This document shows positions 19,454-30,435 of a stretch of DNA of 64,000 nucleotides, one piece after another. The notes under the pieces are model-generated. The model was given only the letters and a program-made list of their open reading frames with translations. It searched no databases and had not been told where the DNA came from. This stretch comes from Marinitoga lauensis (GTDB lineage Bacteria; Thermotogota; Thermotogae; Petrotogales; Petrotogaceae): positions 1 to 64,000 of the forward strand of contig NZ_QHLX01000002.1 in the NCBI RefSeq assembly GCF_004135675.1, given 5' to 3'. A program made the position numbers and the translations under genes. How positions within the stretch are numbered: the stretch's first letter is position 1; each line of letters opens with the position of its first letter.

Positions 19454-20124
19454 AATACATAGGTATCGACTATGGCTTAAGCAAAACAGGTATTGCCATT
19501 AGTGATTCGATTTTAAAAATTGCCACGGTAAAAGGAACTTTTAATACAAATAAGCTATTGACAGTATTAAAAAACAACATATACAAAAAAGAAGATATCT
19601 TCATAGTAGGTTTACCAATCTCAATGTCTGGTAGATATTCCAAACAAACATTTGAAACCATTGATTTTTGTATAAAATTAATAGAAAATTTTAAAACAGA
19701 TATTTTTCTTATTGATGAACGTTTAACTACTCAACAAAGCTATACTATGACAAAAAATTTTTTAAATGCTAAAAAGGCAAAAAAAGCAAAGGATCAAAAC
19801 AGCGCTTTATTCATTTTACAACGATATCTGGATAATTCAAATCAAGGAATCAAATTAGAAAAACGCCCTATTTATAAAATTGAAAACATTGAATATAATT
19901 CAATTCTAATAAACGATATTATCATAAAAAACAGTAATATATATAACAAAGCTGATATTTTAGCAAAAGACCCTTATGTTTTTTGGTGGTATTTTAAGAG
20001 AAATAAAAAATCCACAACGCTTATTGATGACCTGAACAACGAATATGATGTTTTATTAACGGGAAGTGCTGCATTAAACAATTCTAATATAAAATTTAAA
20101 GAATTTTTAATAATGGGTGATTGA
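19450..20124 (+). CDS. ruvX: RuvX/YqgF-type putative Holliday-junction resolvase with C-terminal extension
   Basis: The RNase H-like core is visible in residues 1-138: GIDYGLSKTGIAIS with the first catalytic Asp, IVGLPISMSG, DERLTT with the second acidic residue, and KDQNSALFILQ with the last Asp. YqgF proteins process pre-16S rRNA ends or branched DNA. The usual length is about 140 residues; this one has 224, with an additional C-terminal domain of about 85 residues of unknown role. A TTG start at 19450 follows a GAGGAGA site. Confidence 0.8.
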   Translation: MKYIGIDYGLSKTGIAISDSILKIATVKGTFNTNKLLTVLKNNIYKKEDIFIVGLPISMSGRYSKQTFETIDFCIKLIENFKTDIFLIDERLTTQQSYTMTKNFLNAKKAKKAKDQNSALFILQRYLDNSNQGIKLEKRPIYKIENIEYNSILINDIIIKNSNIYNKADILAKDPYVFWWYFKRNKKSTTLIDDLNNEYDVLLTGSAALNNSNIKFKEFLIMGD

Positions 20125-21079
20125 ATGTCTAAATCCTTCTGGTTTATTATTTCATATTTAATCATATTTTTAATTTTATTAAAAATATTTCCTACTATAG
20201 TAGGAAGTTTGGTTATTGCTTTGTTTTTTACTATATTGATAGATGTAATTGCTTCATACCTTGAAAAAATAAAAATATCAAGAAAAATAACAGCACCATT
20301 GGCTGCTCTTCTTTTTTATGGCGCAATTGTTTATGCTTTTTATAGTCTAATTCCTATAACTATTGAAGAAAGTACAAAGGCTTTTGAAGTACTTAAAGGT
20401 ATAAATTTTAATTCAATCCCTGGAAAAACCGGGGAGGTTGTAAACACATTGCTTGACACAGCAGGTAAATACTTAAATGATTTAATCATACAACTGGCCA
20501 GATATCTGGCTTCAAATATTTCAAATTATATTACAGTTGCGTTATTATTAATAGTTGCATCAGGTTACATGGCCATTGCTAGCAAAAGATTGTGGCTGTC
20601 CATTGATAAATTTTTTCCAAATTCAGAAATAAAATATACAAAAAAGTTTTTATTAAAAACTTATAGCGATTTAAGAAAATTCGTTTCTGGTCAAATAATA
20701 ACAGCTTTATTTGTAGGTTTAATCACATGGTTTATGGCATTAATTCTTGGATTTCCGTATGCAATTTTTTTAGGAATACTTGCTGGAATTACCGATTTTA
20801 TTCCTTATCTTGGTGTATTCATAACTGCATTTCCACTTATTCTTCTTGGATTTACAAATTTTGAATTAATCGGAATAATAAAAGCTTTAATTATTTTAAT
20901 TACAGCCAACCAAATTGAAACGTGGATTCTATCTCCAAGAATTTCCGGGGAAAAGTTAATCTTAATTGGTTCCTTATTTTAATTTCAATGTTCATTTTCG
21001 GTCAAACATTTGGTGTAGTAGGCGTTTTAATAACAATACCCTTTTAATAATACTTAAAAATCTATGGGAATGTATATAA
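20125..21079 (+). CDS. AI-2E family (PerM-like) transporter, two frameshifts
   Basis: A polytopic membrane protein with about eight helices follows ruvX without a gap. The pattern of the AI-2E/PerM family is clear: paired N-terminal helices, an amphipathic middle, a FVSGQIITALFVGLITW stretch, and GILAGITDFIPYLGVFI plus FGQTFGVVGVLITIP near the end. The frame breaks near 20976 and 21045; adding one T at each gives about 318 residues and a normal C-terminus. Members export small molecules such as AI-2 or act as Na+/H+ antiporters; the substrate here is not known. Confidence 0.75.
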
Positions 21080-21109
21080 TTCAATATTTAAAAAATGTAT
21101 AAATAAAAA

Positions 21110-21128
21110 AGCAGCCTATAAGGCTGCT
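21110..21128. other. Short hairpin downstream of the AI-2E gene
   Basis: AGCAGCC and GGCTGCT pair around a 5-base loop. On the plus strand no T run follows; on the minus strand the stem is followed by a T run, but no minus-strand gene lies upstream. It may be a weak end signal for the AI-2E transcript. The interval 21080-21264 holds nothing else that I can recognise. Confidence 0.4.
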
Positions 21129-21264
21129 AAGGGTTAAACAGGGGAATTTCAAAAAGAGTTGTCTTCGCTTGATATTGGTAGTTATTTACTTTTAATTGCT
21201 ATTATTTGATTTTTTTGTTATTATACAACATTTTTTCTATTTTGTCAACTGAAGGGAGATTCAA

Positions 21265-22056
21265 ATGAAAACAGGTGATTGGCTAAAAAAATATAATATA
21301 TATTTAAAGAAAAGTCTCGGGCAAAATTTTCTGGCAACCCTGGATTACGCAAATAAAATTGTTCAAAAAGCGGGAATTACCAATGATGATACTGTAATTG
21401 AGATTGGACCTGGTGCAGGAACTTTAACTGAAGCTCTGGCAAAAACAGGTGCAAAAATTTTTGCTTTTGAAATAGATTTAAGATTAAAGCCTTTATTAAA
21501 GGAAAGATTTCAAAATTATGCTAATATAAACATTCAATTTATTGATTTTTTGAAAGCTGATTTATCTAAATTCAACAAACCAAAATACGTAGCAAATATT
21601 CCTTATTATATTACATCACCAATTTTAGAAAAAATTTTTTTAGAAACACCCGATTTCCAATTAGCTACATTAATGGTTCAAAAAGAATATGGAGAGAGAA
21701 TGCTTGCAAAGTCTGGAAAAAATTATAGTCCTTTAAGCATATTTGTCCAGTTTTTCTGCAATGTTGAAAAATTGATAACTGTCCCTCCACATGCGTTTAT
21801 TCCAAATCCAAAAGTAGATTCTGTGGTTATAAAATTAACTCCTAAACATAATATACCAGACATCGATAAAAATAATTTTTTTAAATTTGTACATATAGCC
21901 TTTTCTCAAAGAAGAAAAACGATAAAAAATAATTTAAAAAGCCTTTTTGGGGATAAAACAGAAGATGTATTAAAAAAATGTAATATTGACCCAAAAACTC
22001 GTCCAGAAAATATATCTATTGAAAAATTTATAGAAATCTTTGCTTATACAAAATAA
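21265..22056 (+). CDS. rsmA: 16S rRNA dimethyladenosine transferase
   Basis: RsmA (KsgA) methylates two adjacent adenines in helix 45 of 16S rRNA during 30S assembly. The SAM-binding motif EIGPGAGTLTEAL and the catalytic motif NIPYYITSP are intact, followed by the family's VQKEYGERM and VPPHAFIPNPKVDSVV stretches. The 263-residue length is normal. An AAGGGAG site precedes the ATG. It stands alone with tRNA-Arg downstream. Confidence 0.93.
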   Translation: MKTGDWLKKYNIYLKKSLGQNFLATLDYANKIVQKAGITNDDTVIEIGPGAGTLTEALAKTGAKIFAFEIDLRLKPLLKERFQNYANINIQFIDFLKADLSKFNKPKYVANIPYYITSPILEKIFLETPDFQLATLMVQKEYGERMLAKSGKNYSPLSIFVQFFCNVEKLITVPPHAFIPNPKVDSVVIKLTPKHNIPDIDKNNFFKFVHIAFSQRRKTIKNNLKSLFGDKTEDVLKKCNIDPKTRPENISIEKFIEIFAYTK

Positions 22057-22149
22057 ATATTCTGTTTTTAATTTTCTATTTATATTTTCTTTATTGATTT
22101 TACTCATTTTTTTGTTAAAATATTCATAGTCTAAAAAAAAGTCAAACTC

Positions 22150-22223
22150 GCCCTCATAGTTCAACGGATAGAACGGCGGATTCCTAATCCGCAAATGGAG
22201 GTTCGATTCCTCCTGGGGCACCA
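22150..22223 (+). tRNA. tRNA-Arg(CCU)
   Basis: A cloverleaf can be drawn with D arm GTTC/GAAC, anticodon stem GCGGA/TCCGC with loop TTCCTAA (anticodon CCU), T arm GGAGG TTCGATT CCTCC, and an encoded CCA end. The 3' acceptor strand TGGGGC has one base fewer than the 5' strand GCCCTCA needs. One missing G in the G run would restore seven pairs, so this looks like a sequence error. Confidence 0.93.
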
Positions 22224-22228
22224 TTATT

Positions 22229-22252
22229 AATCCGGAACTTCCCGGATTTTTT
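22229..22252 (+). terminator. Terminator after tRNA-Arg
   Basis: AATCCGG and CCGGATT pair around a 6-base loop, followed by a T run. It starts six bases after the tRNA. Confidence 0.85.
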
Positions 22253-22331
22253 GTTATTAAGAATTTAAAAATTTATAAACAGGATATTTGATATTTTTAA
22301 ATTAACCGTAAAAAACAATGAGGTGAGAATA

Positions 22332-23153
22332 ATGTGGTATCCAGGTCATATAAAAAAAGCCAAAGGGAAAATAAAAACATATTTAAAAACAGTCCAGGGA
22401 ATTCTGGAATTGGTAGATGCCAGAGCGCCATATGCAAGCAGAGCATATGAATATGAAGATCTATTTAAGAATAAAGAGAGAATTATACTTTTTAACAAAA
22501 TAGATATTGCTGATGAAAAAATTTAAAATTCTGGGAAAAATACTATAGAGATAAAGGATATAAGGTTTTAAAAACTTCACTAAAAAATGTAAGTATCAGG
22601 AGTTTCTTAACAAAGGTTGTTTATAAATCATTCCCAAAAAAATTCAGTGAATTAAGAGTAATGGTTGCTGGTATACCGAATGTTGGAAAATCAACCTTAA
22701 TTAATAGTATAAAAGGAAAAAAGCTTTAAGAGTCGGGAATACTCCCGGCGTTACAAGAGGGCTTCAATGGATAAGCGTAAACAACCAATTTATGCTGCTG
22801 GATACACCGGTATTCTATACAGTGAAATATATAACAAAAAGATTTTATATAAATTAATCTTAATTGGCTCTTTAAAACCAGAAGAAGATGAAAAAGAATT
22901 CGCCATAGAATATGGTTTCAACTTTTTTAAAGAAAAATATCCAGAAATAATTAAAAACGCATTAAAATCAGAAAATATCCCGGAAGATTATACTGAATTT
23001 TTAGGATTATTCGCTAAAAGAAGAAATTTTATTACTTCAGGAAATAATTATGATATAGAAAGAGCTATGAGCACCTTCTTAAAAGAATTGGCTGATGGAA
23101 AATATGGTAAAGTAGTATATGATTACCCTGAAGATTATGATGTCTTAAAGTGA
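22332..23153 (+). CDS. rbgA: Ribosome biogenesis GTPase RbgA/YlqF (two frameshifts)
   Basis: RbgA helps late assembly of the 50S subunit. The circularly permuted GTPase order is seen: NKIDIAD (G4) comes before GIPNVGKSTLIN (G1) and a NTPGVTRGLQW switch region. The N-terminus MWYPGHIKKAKGKIK is typical of the family. The frame breaks near 22525 and 22725; adding a T and an A respectively restores about 274 residues. The start at 22332 follows GAGGTGAG. It heads a cluster with FliK-like and FlhB-like genes, the order known in Bacillus subtilis for rbgA, ylqG and ylqH. Confidence 0.85.
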
Positions 23154-23162
23154 GGTTATATT

Positions 23163-24430
23163 ATTTTAAACGGTATTAATCTTTTTAATATTGGTATTTT
23201 AAAAGATTTAATAAAAACAAAAAATATAAAAACTCTAATTGCCTTAATTGAGGCAATAGATGATGATATTGTCCAATTGAAAATAGATAAACACAAAAGA
23301 ATAATTATAGAAAACCCAAAAGGCTCATTATCTAAAAATTTAAAAATCGGTGATTATATTAATATTATTGATGAAAAAAGCGAAAATCCGAATATAACTC
23401 AGGCAAAAGAATTATTAGAAATTACTGGAAATACTGAAAAGGAAAATATCATTAAATTTCAGTTGTTAAATGATAGCGTCGAATTGAAATTAAATGGAAA
23501 TATTAGAAACCCACAAATAAAAAATTTTATTTCATGGCTTGGAAAATTTATTAAGAATTTAAAATATGCAAATACTGAAAAATCAACTATATCTGTGAAT
23601 AATACTAATATTTACCCGGAAAAGAGTATAAATAATTTCATTAAAATATTTATAAGAGAAATATCAAAAAGCATTATAGAAAACAAAACCTTAAAAATAC
23701 CTGACCCTGAAAATAGTGCAAAAATCATAAATAAAATAATTAATAGTAATAACAGTAATAATAAAATTGCAGACAAAAATACAGATGAATCAAAAACAAA
23801 AAAATATTAAATAATAAGATTAAAAATAATAAAAACAATCCGATTAAAGAAAAAGTTTTATTTCATAATACAAATAAAAATATTTCAAAAAAAAACAGAT
23901 TCCATAAATCCAATAATAAGTCAGATGTTTCAAATAAAGAAAAAGAAATTACTGAAAAAAACGAAAAATCTAAAAATAAGATTGAAGATAAAACGATTAA
24001 AAATCCAGATACAGATATAGAAAAATCAGCAAAAAGTCAGTTTCTACATAAAGCAATAAATGCCTATAAAACTTTTTCTCAATTTGAAACTATCCAGGAA
24101 CCAAATTTTATTTTTTTTCAAATATTTGGAATGCCTCTTTTTTTAAATATCGAAGACGAAATAGAATATAAAGGAAATAACCAGAAAAAAATTAAAAGGA
24201 TTGCTTTTTCATTCTTATCGAAAAAATTCGGTTTAACCAACAGTGTTATTTATAAAAAGGAAAATAACGTTTCTTTAAACTTTTTTATCGAGAACAATAT
24301 TGAAATTTTCAAACGAAATATTAATGAACTAATTGACAATATACAAAAAGATGGAATAAACATTGATGGTTTACAAATAAATTCTTTAGAAAAAAAACTT
24401 GAACTAAACAAGAAGGGATTATATGGATAA
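23163..24430 (+). CDS. FliK/YlqG-like low-complexity protein (one frameshift)
   Basis: Two reading frames join if one A is added to the A run near 23808, giving about 420 residues. The N-terminal 170 residues are folded-looking (NGINLFNIGILKDL), the middle (about 180-290) is a Lys/Asn/Asp-rich low-complexity linker, and the last 100 residues (IFGMPLFLNIEDE onwards) resemble the C-terminal domain of flagellar hook-length control proteins. No ATG, GTG or TTG fits the GAGG site at 23152, so an ATT start near 23163 or a further sequence error is likely; a TTG at 23277 is the next option. It overlaps the FlhB-like gene. Confidence 0.5.
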
Positions 24431-24689
24431 AAAGGTTGTAGCAATAAAATATGAGGAATTTAAAGATGAAGTTCCAACTATAATTGCTAAAGGTGTTGGA
24501 GCAATTGCTGAAAAAATTATTGAAATTGCTAAAGAAAATAATATTCCTGTATTAAAAAACACAAAAACAGTAAACGAACTATATTCGCTTGATATACCTT
24601 CAGAAATACCTGAAGATATGTATTTTATTGTCGCTAAAATAATCGCATATGTTATGCAACTCAATGAGAAAAAGGAGGAAGAAAAATAA
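24423..24689 (+). CDS. FlhB C-terminal domain homologue (FlhX/YlqH)
   Basis: This 88-residue protein corresponds to the cytoplasmic C-terminal domain of the flagellar export gate protein FlhB, without the membrane part: VAIKYEEF, AKGVGAIAEKIIEIAKENNIPV and ELYSLDIPSEIPE. The NPTH autocleavage motif of FlhB is replaced by a shorter sequence, as is usual in the stand-alone FlhX/YlqH form. It overlaps the FliK-like gene by 8 bases and the TPR gene by one base, so the three are translated together. Confidence 0.8.
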   Translation: MDKKVVAIKYEEFKDEVPTIIAKGVGAIAEKIIEIAKENNIPVLKNTKTVNELYSLDIPSEIPEDMYFIVAKIIAYVMQLNEKKEEEK

Positions 24690-26458
24690 TGGGACTAAAA
24701 TATGCTATTGTATACCTTGATTTAAAGCCTGAATACGCAAAATTATATAATTTACCTATAAAAATGCCTGTTTTGGTTGATGATATGAAAAAAATTACCG
24801 ATAAAAACAAATTACCTCTTGATGTTATTTTAAGAGGATTAGAAGCACAATATGAAGTTTCAAAAGATGATTATTATAAAAGTTATCTTGTTTATTTCTA
24901 TTATGAAGCATTTAAAAATGCTTTGAATAAAGATGATTTTGAAAACGCAAACCTATATTTAAATAAAGCAAAAAAAATAGGTGGTGAAGATTACAGATTT
25001 AATTTTTATAGAGCTTTATTATTAAAAAAAAGCAATCAAGACGAATTGGCAGAACTTGAATTAAAAGAATCTATATTAAAAAATCCCAATTTTTACCTTG
25101 GACATTTTGAATTAGGAAATTTAATGTTTGATAGAAAGATATATGAAGAAGCAATTGAAGCATATAAAAATGCACTTGAATTAAATCCTGAATTTGTAAT
25201 TCCACACTTAAAAATAGCTGATATATATATTGAAAATGGATTATTTTCAGAAGCAATTGAAGAATTAAATGATATATTGAAAAAAGATCCTAATTTTTCT
25301 GCAGCTTATGTAAGACTTGGCATATTGTTTAACCAACTTCAAAGATTTGAAGATGCCTTGCAAATTCAAGAAAAAGGCCTTGCAAAAGACCCTGAAAATT
25401 ATGAATTATTATATAATATTGCATTTACATACGCAAAATTAGGAAGACATATTGAAGCTACAAAACGTCTGGAAAAAGCTGCTAGAATTCATGAAGAAGA
25501 TTTTATACTTCATGAGTTAGCTATATCTTATAGAAATATTGGTGAATATATAAAAGCTTTTGATACTGCCAAAAAAGCGCTGGAAATATCCTCTGACAAA
25601 AATAAAGAATTAATATTGTTATTGCTGGTAAAGCTCGCTGCAATTATTGGAGATATTAAAGAAACAGAAAAATACTACAATTTGTTAAAAAATACAGAAT
25701 TTGAAATTTCAGCAAAAACATTTTATATGTTTTCATTATTATCAAATGATGACATAGATCTGGCAAAAAAAATATCCTTTGAATTATATAATTATGGAAT
25801 ATATGGAAATATGCCACTAATCATAGAGCATATTGATAGTTACATTGATTATCTTGAAAACTGTGCAAATAAAAATTATACTGAAGCATTAATTGATTCA
25901 TTTAATGAATATGGAGATATTGATAAATTAGGATTATATCGAAATTTAAAGAAAAATAATATAGAGATACTTAATCTTGTAAAAGATGATAAAAACGAAG
26001 ATATTGATGGCATTGAATTATTATTAAATGCTTATTTATTAAGTGGTATAGATTATGGCTTATCCGAAAGAGTTTCAACATTACTGGCAAAATATATATG
26101 GAAAGATGGTAAGGGGCTCTTAATCTCAAGATTTTTATTAAGATATTATCAGGATAGGGTATTTGGAAATTTTAGTTCTCTGGATATATTTGTCAATGAC
26201 ATTATTGAAGAAATGAAGGATCTTAACTTTGAATTAGCCAGATTCATTTCAGATTATGAACTTAATTTAATTGATTTTGATGAATTATTAGAATATAATT
26301 TAACAAATCTAGAAGACATAATAATGATAATTCTTTCATATATGCATATACAACCTGCTTTAAATGAAATTTTAAACTCAAACTTTGAAGATGAAAAAAT
26401 TAAAAAAATATTACTTTGGGCAAAGCAACTGGATGAATTGATAAAAATATTAAAATAA
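24689..26458 (+). CDS. Tetratricopeptide-repeat protein
   Basis: A soluble 589-residue protein without signal peptide. Several TPR units are visible between residues 80 and 330, for example FELGNLMFDRKIYEEAIEAY followed by KNALELNPEF, and the motif spacing of 34 residues repeats at least five times. The C-terminal 250 residues are helical and not assigned. TPR proteins are scaffolds for protein contacts. The ATG overlaps the stop of the FlhB-like gene (TAATG), so it is part of the same operon. A partner cannot be named. Confidence 0.75.
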   Translation: MGLKYAIVYLDLKPEYAKLYNLPIKMPVLVDDMKKITDKNKLPLDVILRGLEAQYEVSKDDYYKSYLVYFYYEAFKNALNKDDFENANLYLNKAKKIGGEDYRFNFYRALLLKKSNQDELAELELKESILKNPNFYLGHFELGNLMFDRKIYEEAIEAYKNALELNPEFVIPHLKIADIYIENGLFSEAIEELNDILKKDPNFSAAYVRLGILFNQLQRFEDALQIQEKGLAKDPENYELLYNIAFTYAKLGRHIEATKRLEKAARIHEEDFILHELAISYRNIGEYIKAFDTAKKALEISSDKNKELILLLLVKLAAIIGDIKETEKYYNLLKNTEFEISAKTFYMFSLLSNDDIDLAKKISFELYNYGIYGNMPLIIEHIDSYIDYLENCANKNYTEALIDSFNEYGDIDKLGLYRNLKKNNIEILNLVKDDKNEDIDGIELLLNAYLLSGIDYGLSERVSTLLAKYIWKDGKGLLISRFLLRYYQDRVFGNFSSLDIFVNDIIEEMKDLNFELARFISDYELNLIDFDELLEYNLTNLEDIIMIILSYMHIQPALNEILNSNFEDEKIKKILLWAKQLDELIKILK

Positions 26459-26480
26459 TATATTCCGGGGAGGATTTCAT

Positions 26481-27563
26481 ATGAAAAAACTGGTATATTT
26501 ACTAATAAGTCTTATCATTCTTTTTTCCTTTGTTGGATGCACTTTGAAAGAAGACAAAAAACCTGTAATTCAATTAATTGAACCAACCTCTGACCTCATC
26601 AATGACAGTTTTAATTTAAAATTCAAAATTTCAGATGATGTCTACCTGAAAAACTGGGAAATTTCCATTGACAATCAGGTAATTAGTGCATTAAAATTTG
26701 ACAGAATTAGCGAAAATGAAATTGAGGTTAGTTCATTAAACCCTTATGAAATAAATAATATACCTGACGGAGAAAGATTAAATATTTTAATTACTGCAGA
26801 AGACAATATCGGTAATAAAACGTCTTTAAAAAAGGAACTAAAAATTGGAAGAAAACCTACAATAAAACTTATACCTTCAGAAAGTATATATGACACCGTA
26901 GAAGGTACTTTTTCCATTCAAGCTTACTTAAAAGATGTCGATGTTGCTGGTTATGAAGATTTAAGTGATTATAATTTAAGTCTATCAAATAATGATAATA
27001 TGATTTATTATATAACTGCTTCACAATCAATAAAAGATGGAATACACGATAAAGAAGCTACCATTACAACCGATGTATTTAATGCTTATGATTACCCAAT
27101 CGGAGATTCACTAACTTTATATATTTCTGCTACTGATAGGGCTTCAAATACAGTTACTTATGAAAAAAACATTAGAATTGGCGGAGATGCTCCAGAAATA
27201 ACTATAATCGAACCTAATAAATACTCAACCGCTTCAACTAATTTAACTGTAATTGCAAAAATAACCGATGATGTAGAAATTAAAAATATTAAATTACTCG
27301 TTAACAATGTTGATAAAACTTCAGAAAGTGGATTATACATTGATTCTTTAGAATCTACTAAATTAACCATAAATGAATTTAAAAATTATTCATACGTAAA
27401 AAAAGCTTATATTAAAAATGATAAAATTGAACTATCTTCAGATTCTATTATTGAAATACAAAGTGAAGATAGAGCAGGAAATATTGTTAGTAGAGGATTT
27501 AAAATTGTAATATCAAATCCAAATTCACCAAATAAATCATTTAAAATTGTAAAAGCGTGGTGA
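26481..27563 (+). CDS. Lipoprotein with Ig-like repeats
   Basis: The N-terminus is a lipoprotein signal: KK, a hydrophobic stretch and a lipobox FVGC with Cys at residue 20. The rest (360 residues total) has three repeated beta-rich units of about 105 residues, each opening with a P-x-I-x-(L/I)-I/L-x-P pattern and ending with a basic IG(R/G) segment, for example KKELKIGRKPTIKLI and KNIRIGGDAPEITII. This is the layout of extracellular bacterial Ig/cadherin-like modules. It overlaps the next gene by 7 bases. A binding or surface-structure role is likely; the ligand is unknown. Confidence 0.65.
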   Translation: MKKLVYLLISLIILFSFVGCTLKEDKKPVIQLIEPTSDLINDSFNLKFKISDDVYLKNWEISIDNQVISALKFDRISENEIEVSSLNPYEINNIPDGERLNILITAEDNIGNKTSLKKELKIGRKPTIKLIPSESIYDTVEGTFSIQAYLKDVDVAGYEDLSDYNLSLSNNDNMIYYITASQSIKDGIHDKEATITTDVFNAYDYPIGDSLTLYISATDRASNTVTYEKNIRIGGDAPEITIIEPNKYSTASTNLTVIAKITDDVEIKNIKLLVNNVDKTSESGLYIDSLESTKLTINEFKNYSYVKKAYIKNDKIELSSDSIIEIQSEDRAGNIVSRGFKIVISNPNSPNKSFKIVKAW

Positions 27564-30291
27564 TACATATCAAAAAACTCTGGATTTTACTATTTTTTTC
27601 ATTCTCAGTATTTGGATTTTCAAATATTGAATTTTTAAGTATATATCCACAAAACAATCAACAAAATATATCTCCAACAACCCTTATTTTAAAATGGCAG
27701 GTGGCCAATCAACAAAATAAAAAATTAACCTATGATCTATATTTAGGGAGTCTAAAACTCCCCTTTATATAGTGCTGATGTACCAACTAACATTTTTCCA
27801 ATAAAAATATTAAAACCTTCAACTACTTACTACTGGAAAATTGTTGTAAAAGATGGAAATAAAAAATATGAAAGCCCTCTATGGTCTTTTAAAACACGAA
27901 ATTTTTCTGATGGAGAATTAATATGGGTATCTTATATTAAAAACAGCGAAAAAGTCCTGTATTATAAAGATTTAATTTTTAATATATATCCTAATACCAT
28001 TGAAGCCTATAATAAAAGAAAAGATTTAATTTATACTATAACAAACAATTTCTCAAAATTTTATATAAATAAAAATTTTATATTCTTACTTCAAGAAAAT
28101 AAAATTTCATTGTATGATATAAACGCTGGCAAATTTATAAAAACAATTACCTTTGAAGAAAATTATACTAATTTAAAATTATCTAACGATAATGTTCTAT
28201 TATATTCACAAAATATCATAGATATATATAAATTTGACAATACACAATTTAATAAAGCACTAAATCTAAATTTCAATGAAAAAATTAAAAATATTTATAC
28301 CTTTAAAAATGCCTTTATAGTTAATTTAGAAAATAAAATAATTATTATCGATTACTCCGGAAAAAAACTAAAAGAATATAAAATTAAAGCTGATATAATT
28401 GATTCAAATAGCAGATTTATGATATTAAAAATAGATGATATTTTATATTTACTTTCATATAATAATCAAATGATTAAGATTGAAGATAACATAAAAAATG
28501 CTTTCTTAAATGAGAATAAAATATATATAGAAAAAAATAACGAGTTAATAATTTATGATATTCTAACTCATGATAAAAAGAAATTGGATATAAAATTTAA
28601 TTACAAAACTATCCTTTTCTTTAAAAATAAAATAATTTTAGTAGGAAAAAAAATTTATGCTATTGATAGTAAAGGGAATCTAATATGGAAACATGAATTT
28701 CAAAATGATAATATCATTTCAAACATTGCTATTACTAATTATAATACTATAATATTCTCATTATTTGATAGTAAATACTATAAAATTGTCGAAATATATG
28801 ACAGAGATATTATTCAGAAAGATAAATATAGAGATTTAAATTTATCGTTAAATTCAGATATAACACCTGAAACAGAAAACAACGCAGAAAACACATTAAC
28901 TTCTTTACCAACTCCTCTTATTATAAATCCAAAATATGGTGAAAAAATTCAAGCCTTTAATGTTTCTCTTGAATGGGTATTACCTGAATATGAAAGCACT
29001 ACTGTTACATATGAAATAGAATTAAAAGAAATAAGCAGTGGTTTAATAAAAAATAAAAAAATAAGCAATATATCAAATAATAAAATACTCTTATCTCTTG
29101 AGCCAAATACTAAATATATATGGAAAATTATAGCAAAAGACAAAGGGAAAATGACTCAAAGCAAATGGGCAACATTTTCTACTGATGATCTGAATTTTGT
29201 CTTAAAAAGAATAAAATTAAGCGGAAATCAATTGATTTTAGATTCTAAAATTAAAGATAATTTAATTTATTTTACCGGCTATACTGTAACTCAAAAAAAG
29301 AATATTTTAAAACTTCTATATAGCAATATTTCAACTAAATTTCTGAATTTAAAAGCCTGGGACTTTGGCAACCATCAGGATAAATATGGAACATCTATTA
29401 GCTTAACGGATGATGGAACAGTTATAATTGGAGGATTTTCCTCGGAAAAAGATATAAGAGGAGATATGTTATTATATTCTCTTTCTAACGATGGAAAAAT
29501 TAGCTGGGAAATAACAACTGGAAGTTCTAAAAGAGATACTATTAATGATGTTTACTTCGATAATGATGATGAATATATTTATTTAATTGGAACAATTGGA
29601 ACAGACAATAAAGGAACCAATATTCAATTTGCTAAATATAATCCAAAAGGTTATAGAATATGGTCCGGGAATTTGGTGGATATGAGCTTGAAATGGAGCC
29701 ACATTAAAAAGAATTGATAAGTATTCGTTCTTGTTACTCGGTAGTACAAAATCATTCGGTGAGGGTGGATATGACTATTATATTATAAAAACGAATGAAC
29801 TGGGTCAAAAATTGTGGGATTTGACTGCTGGAACATCGAAAGATGATTTTGCTTCTGACATAATAAAAATATCAAAAAATGAATATATAATACTTGGAAC
29901 ATCTTTTAGAGATACATTACAACCATTTCTGGCAAAAATTGATAACAACGGGTTTAAGATTTTTGAAAAAATAATTCCTTTTACCAATGATGTAAATTTA
30001 ATTAAAGCAGTTATATTCAAAAATTCTTTTTATGCTGTTGGCTGGTTTAGAAAAAAAGATAGTTTAATCAGAAAAGGTATAATAACCAAATTTGATTTTA
30101 ACGGAAATCTTCTCTGGGCAAAAACCTTTCAAATAGAAAATCAGGATACGGTGTTTACCTCTATTAATATACAAAACAATAAAATTTTCTTGTACGGTGT
30201 TTCACAATACGAAAAACCAAATTCAAGGGATATTATAATTATTCAAACTACGGAAGACTATATTAAAACCAACTTTAAAGACGCTAAATAA
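27557..30291 (+). CDS. Large exported protein with FnIII-like and beta-propeller-like repeats (frameshifts)
   Basis: The frame breaks near 27765, 29680 and 29703. Adding back homopolymer bases gives about 910 residues. A short signal sequence (LWILLFFSFSVFGFSN) is followed by a fibronectin-type module (LKWQVANQQNKKLTYDLYLG), a long beta-rich region of short repeats (residues 130-430), a second fibronectin-like module (FNVSLEWVLPEYESTTVTYE) and a C-terminal region with repeats like GYDYYIIKTNELGQKLWD and GNLLWAKTF, typical of SBBP/beta-propeller surface proteins. It overlaps the lipoprotein gene, so the two may work at the cell surface together. Confidence 0.6.
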
Positions 30292-30337
30292 ATGAAATTC
30301 TTTTGATTTCAAAATTTTTAATAGAAACAATTTAAAA

Positions 30338-30367
30338 TACCCCTGGTCAGTTAAGTTGACCAGGGTA
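30338..30367. terminator. Bidirectional terminator between convergent genes
   Basis: CCCTGGTCA at 30341 pairs perfectly with TGACCAGGG at 30357 around a 7-base loop. It sits between the repeat protein gene (plus) and ecfT (minus); T-rich sequence follows on both strands but is weak. Confidence 0.7.
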
Positions 30368-30435
30368 CTATTTAAGGTCTCTGTACTTTATCTACAATTA
30401 ACATCCACCATGCAAATTTTCTCATATTAATATCA

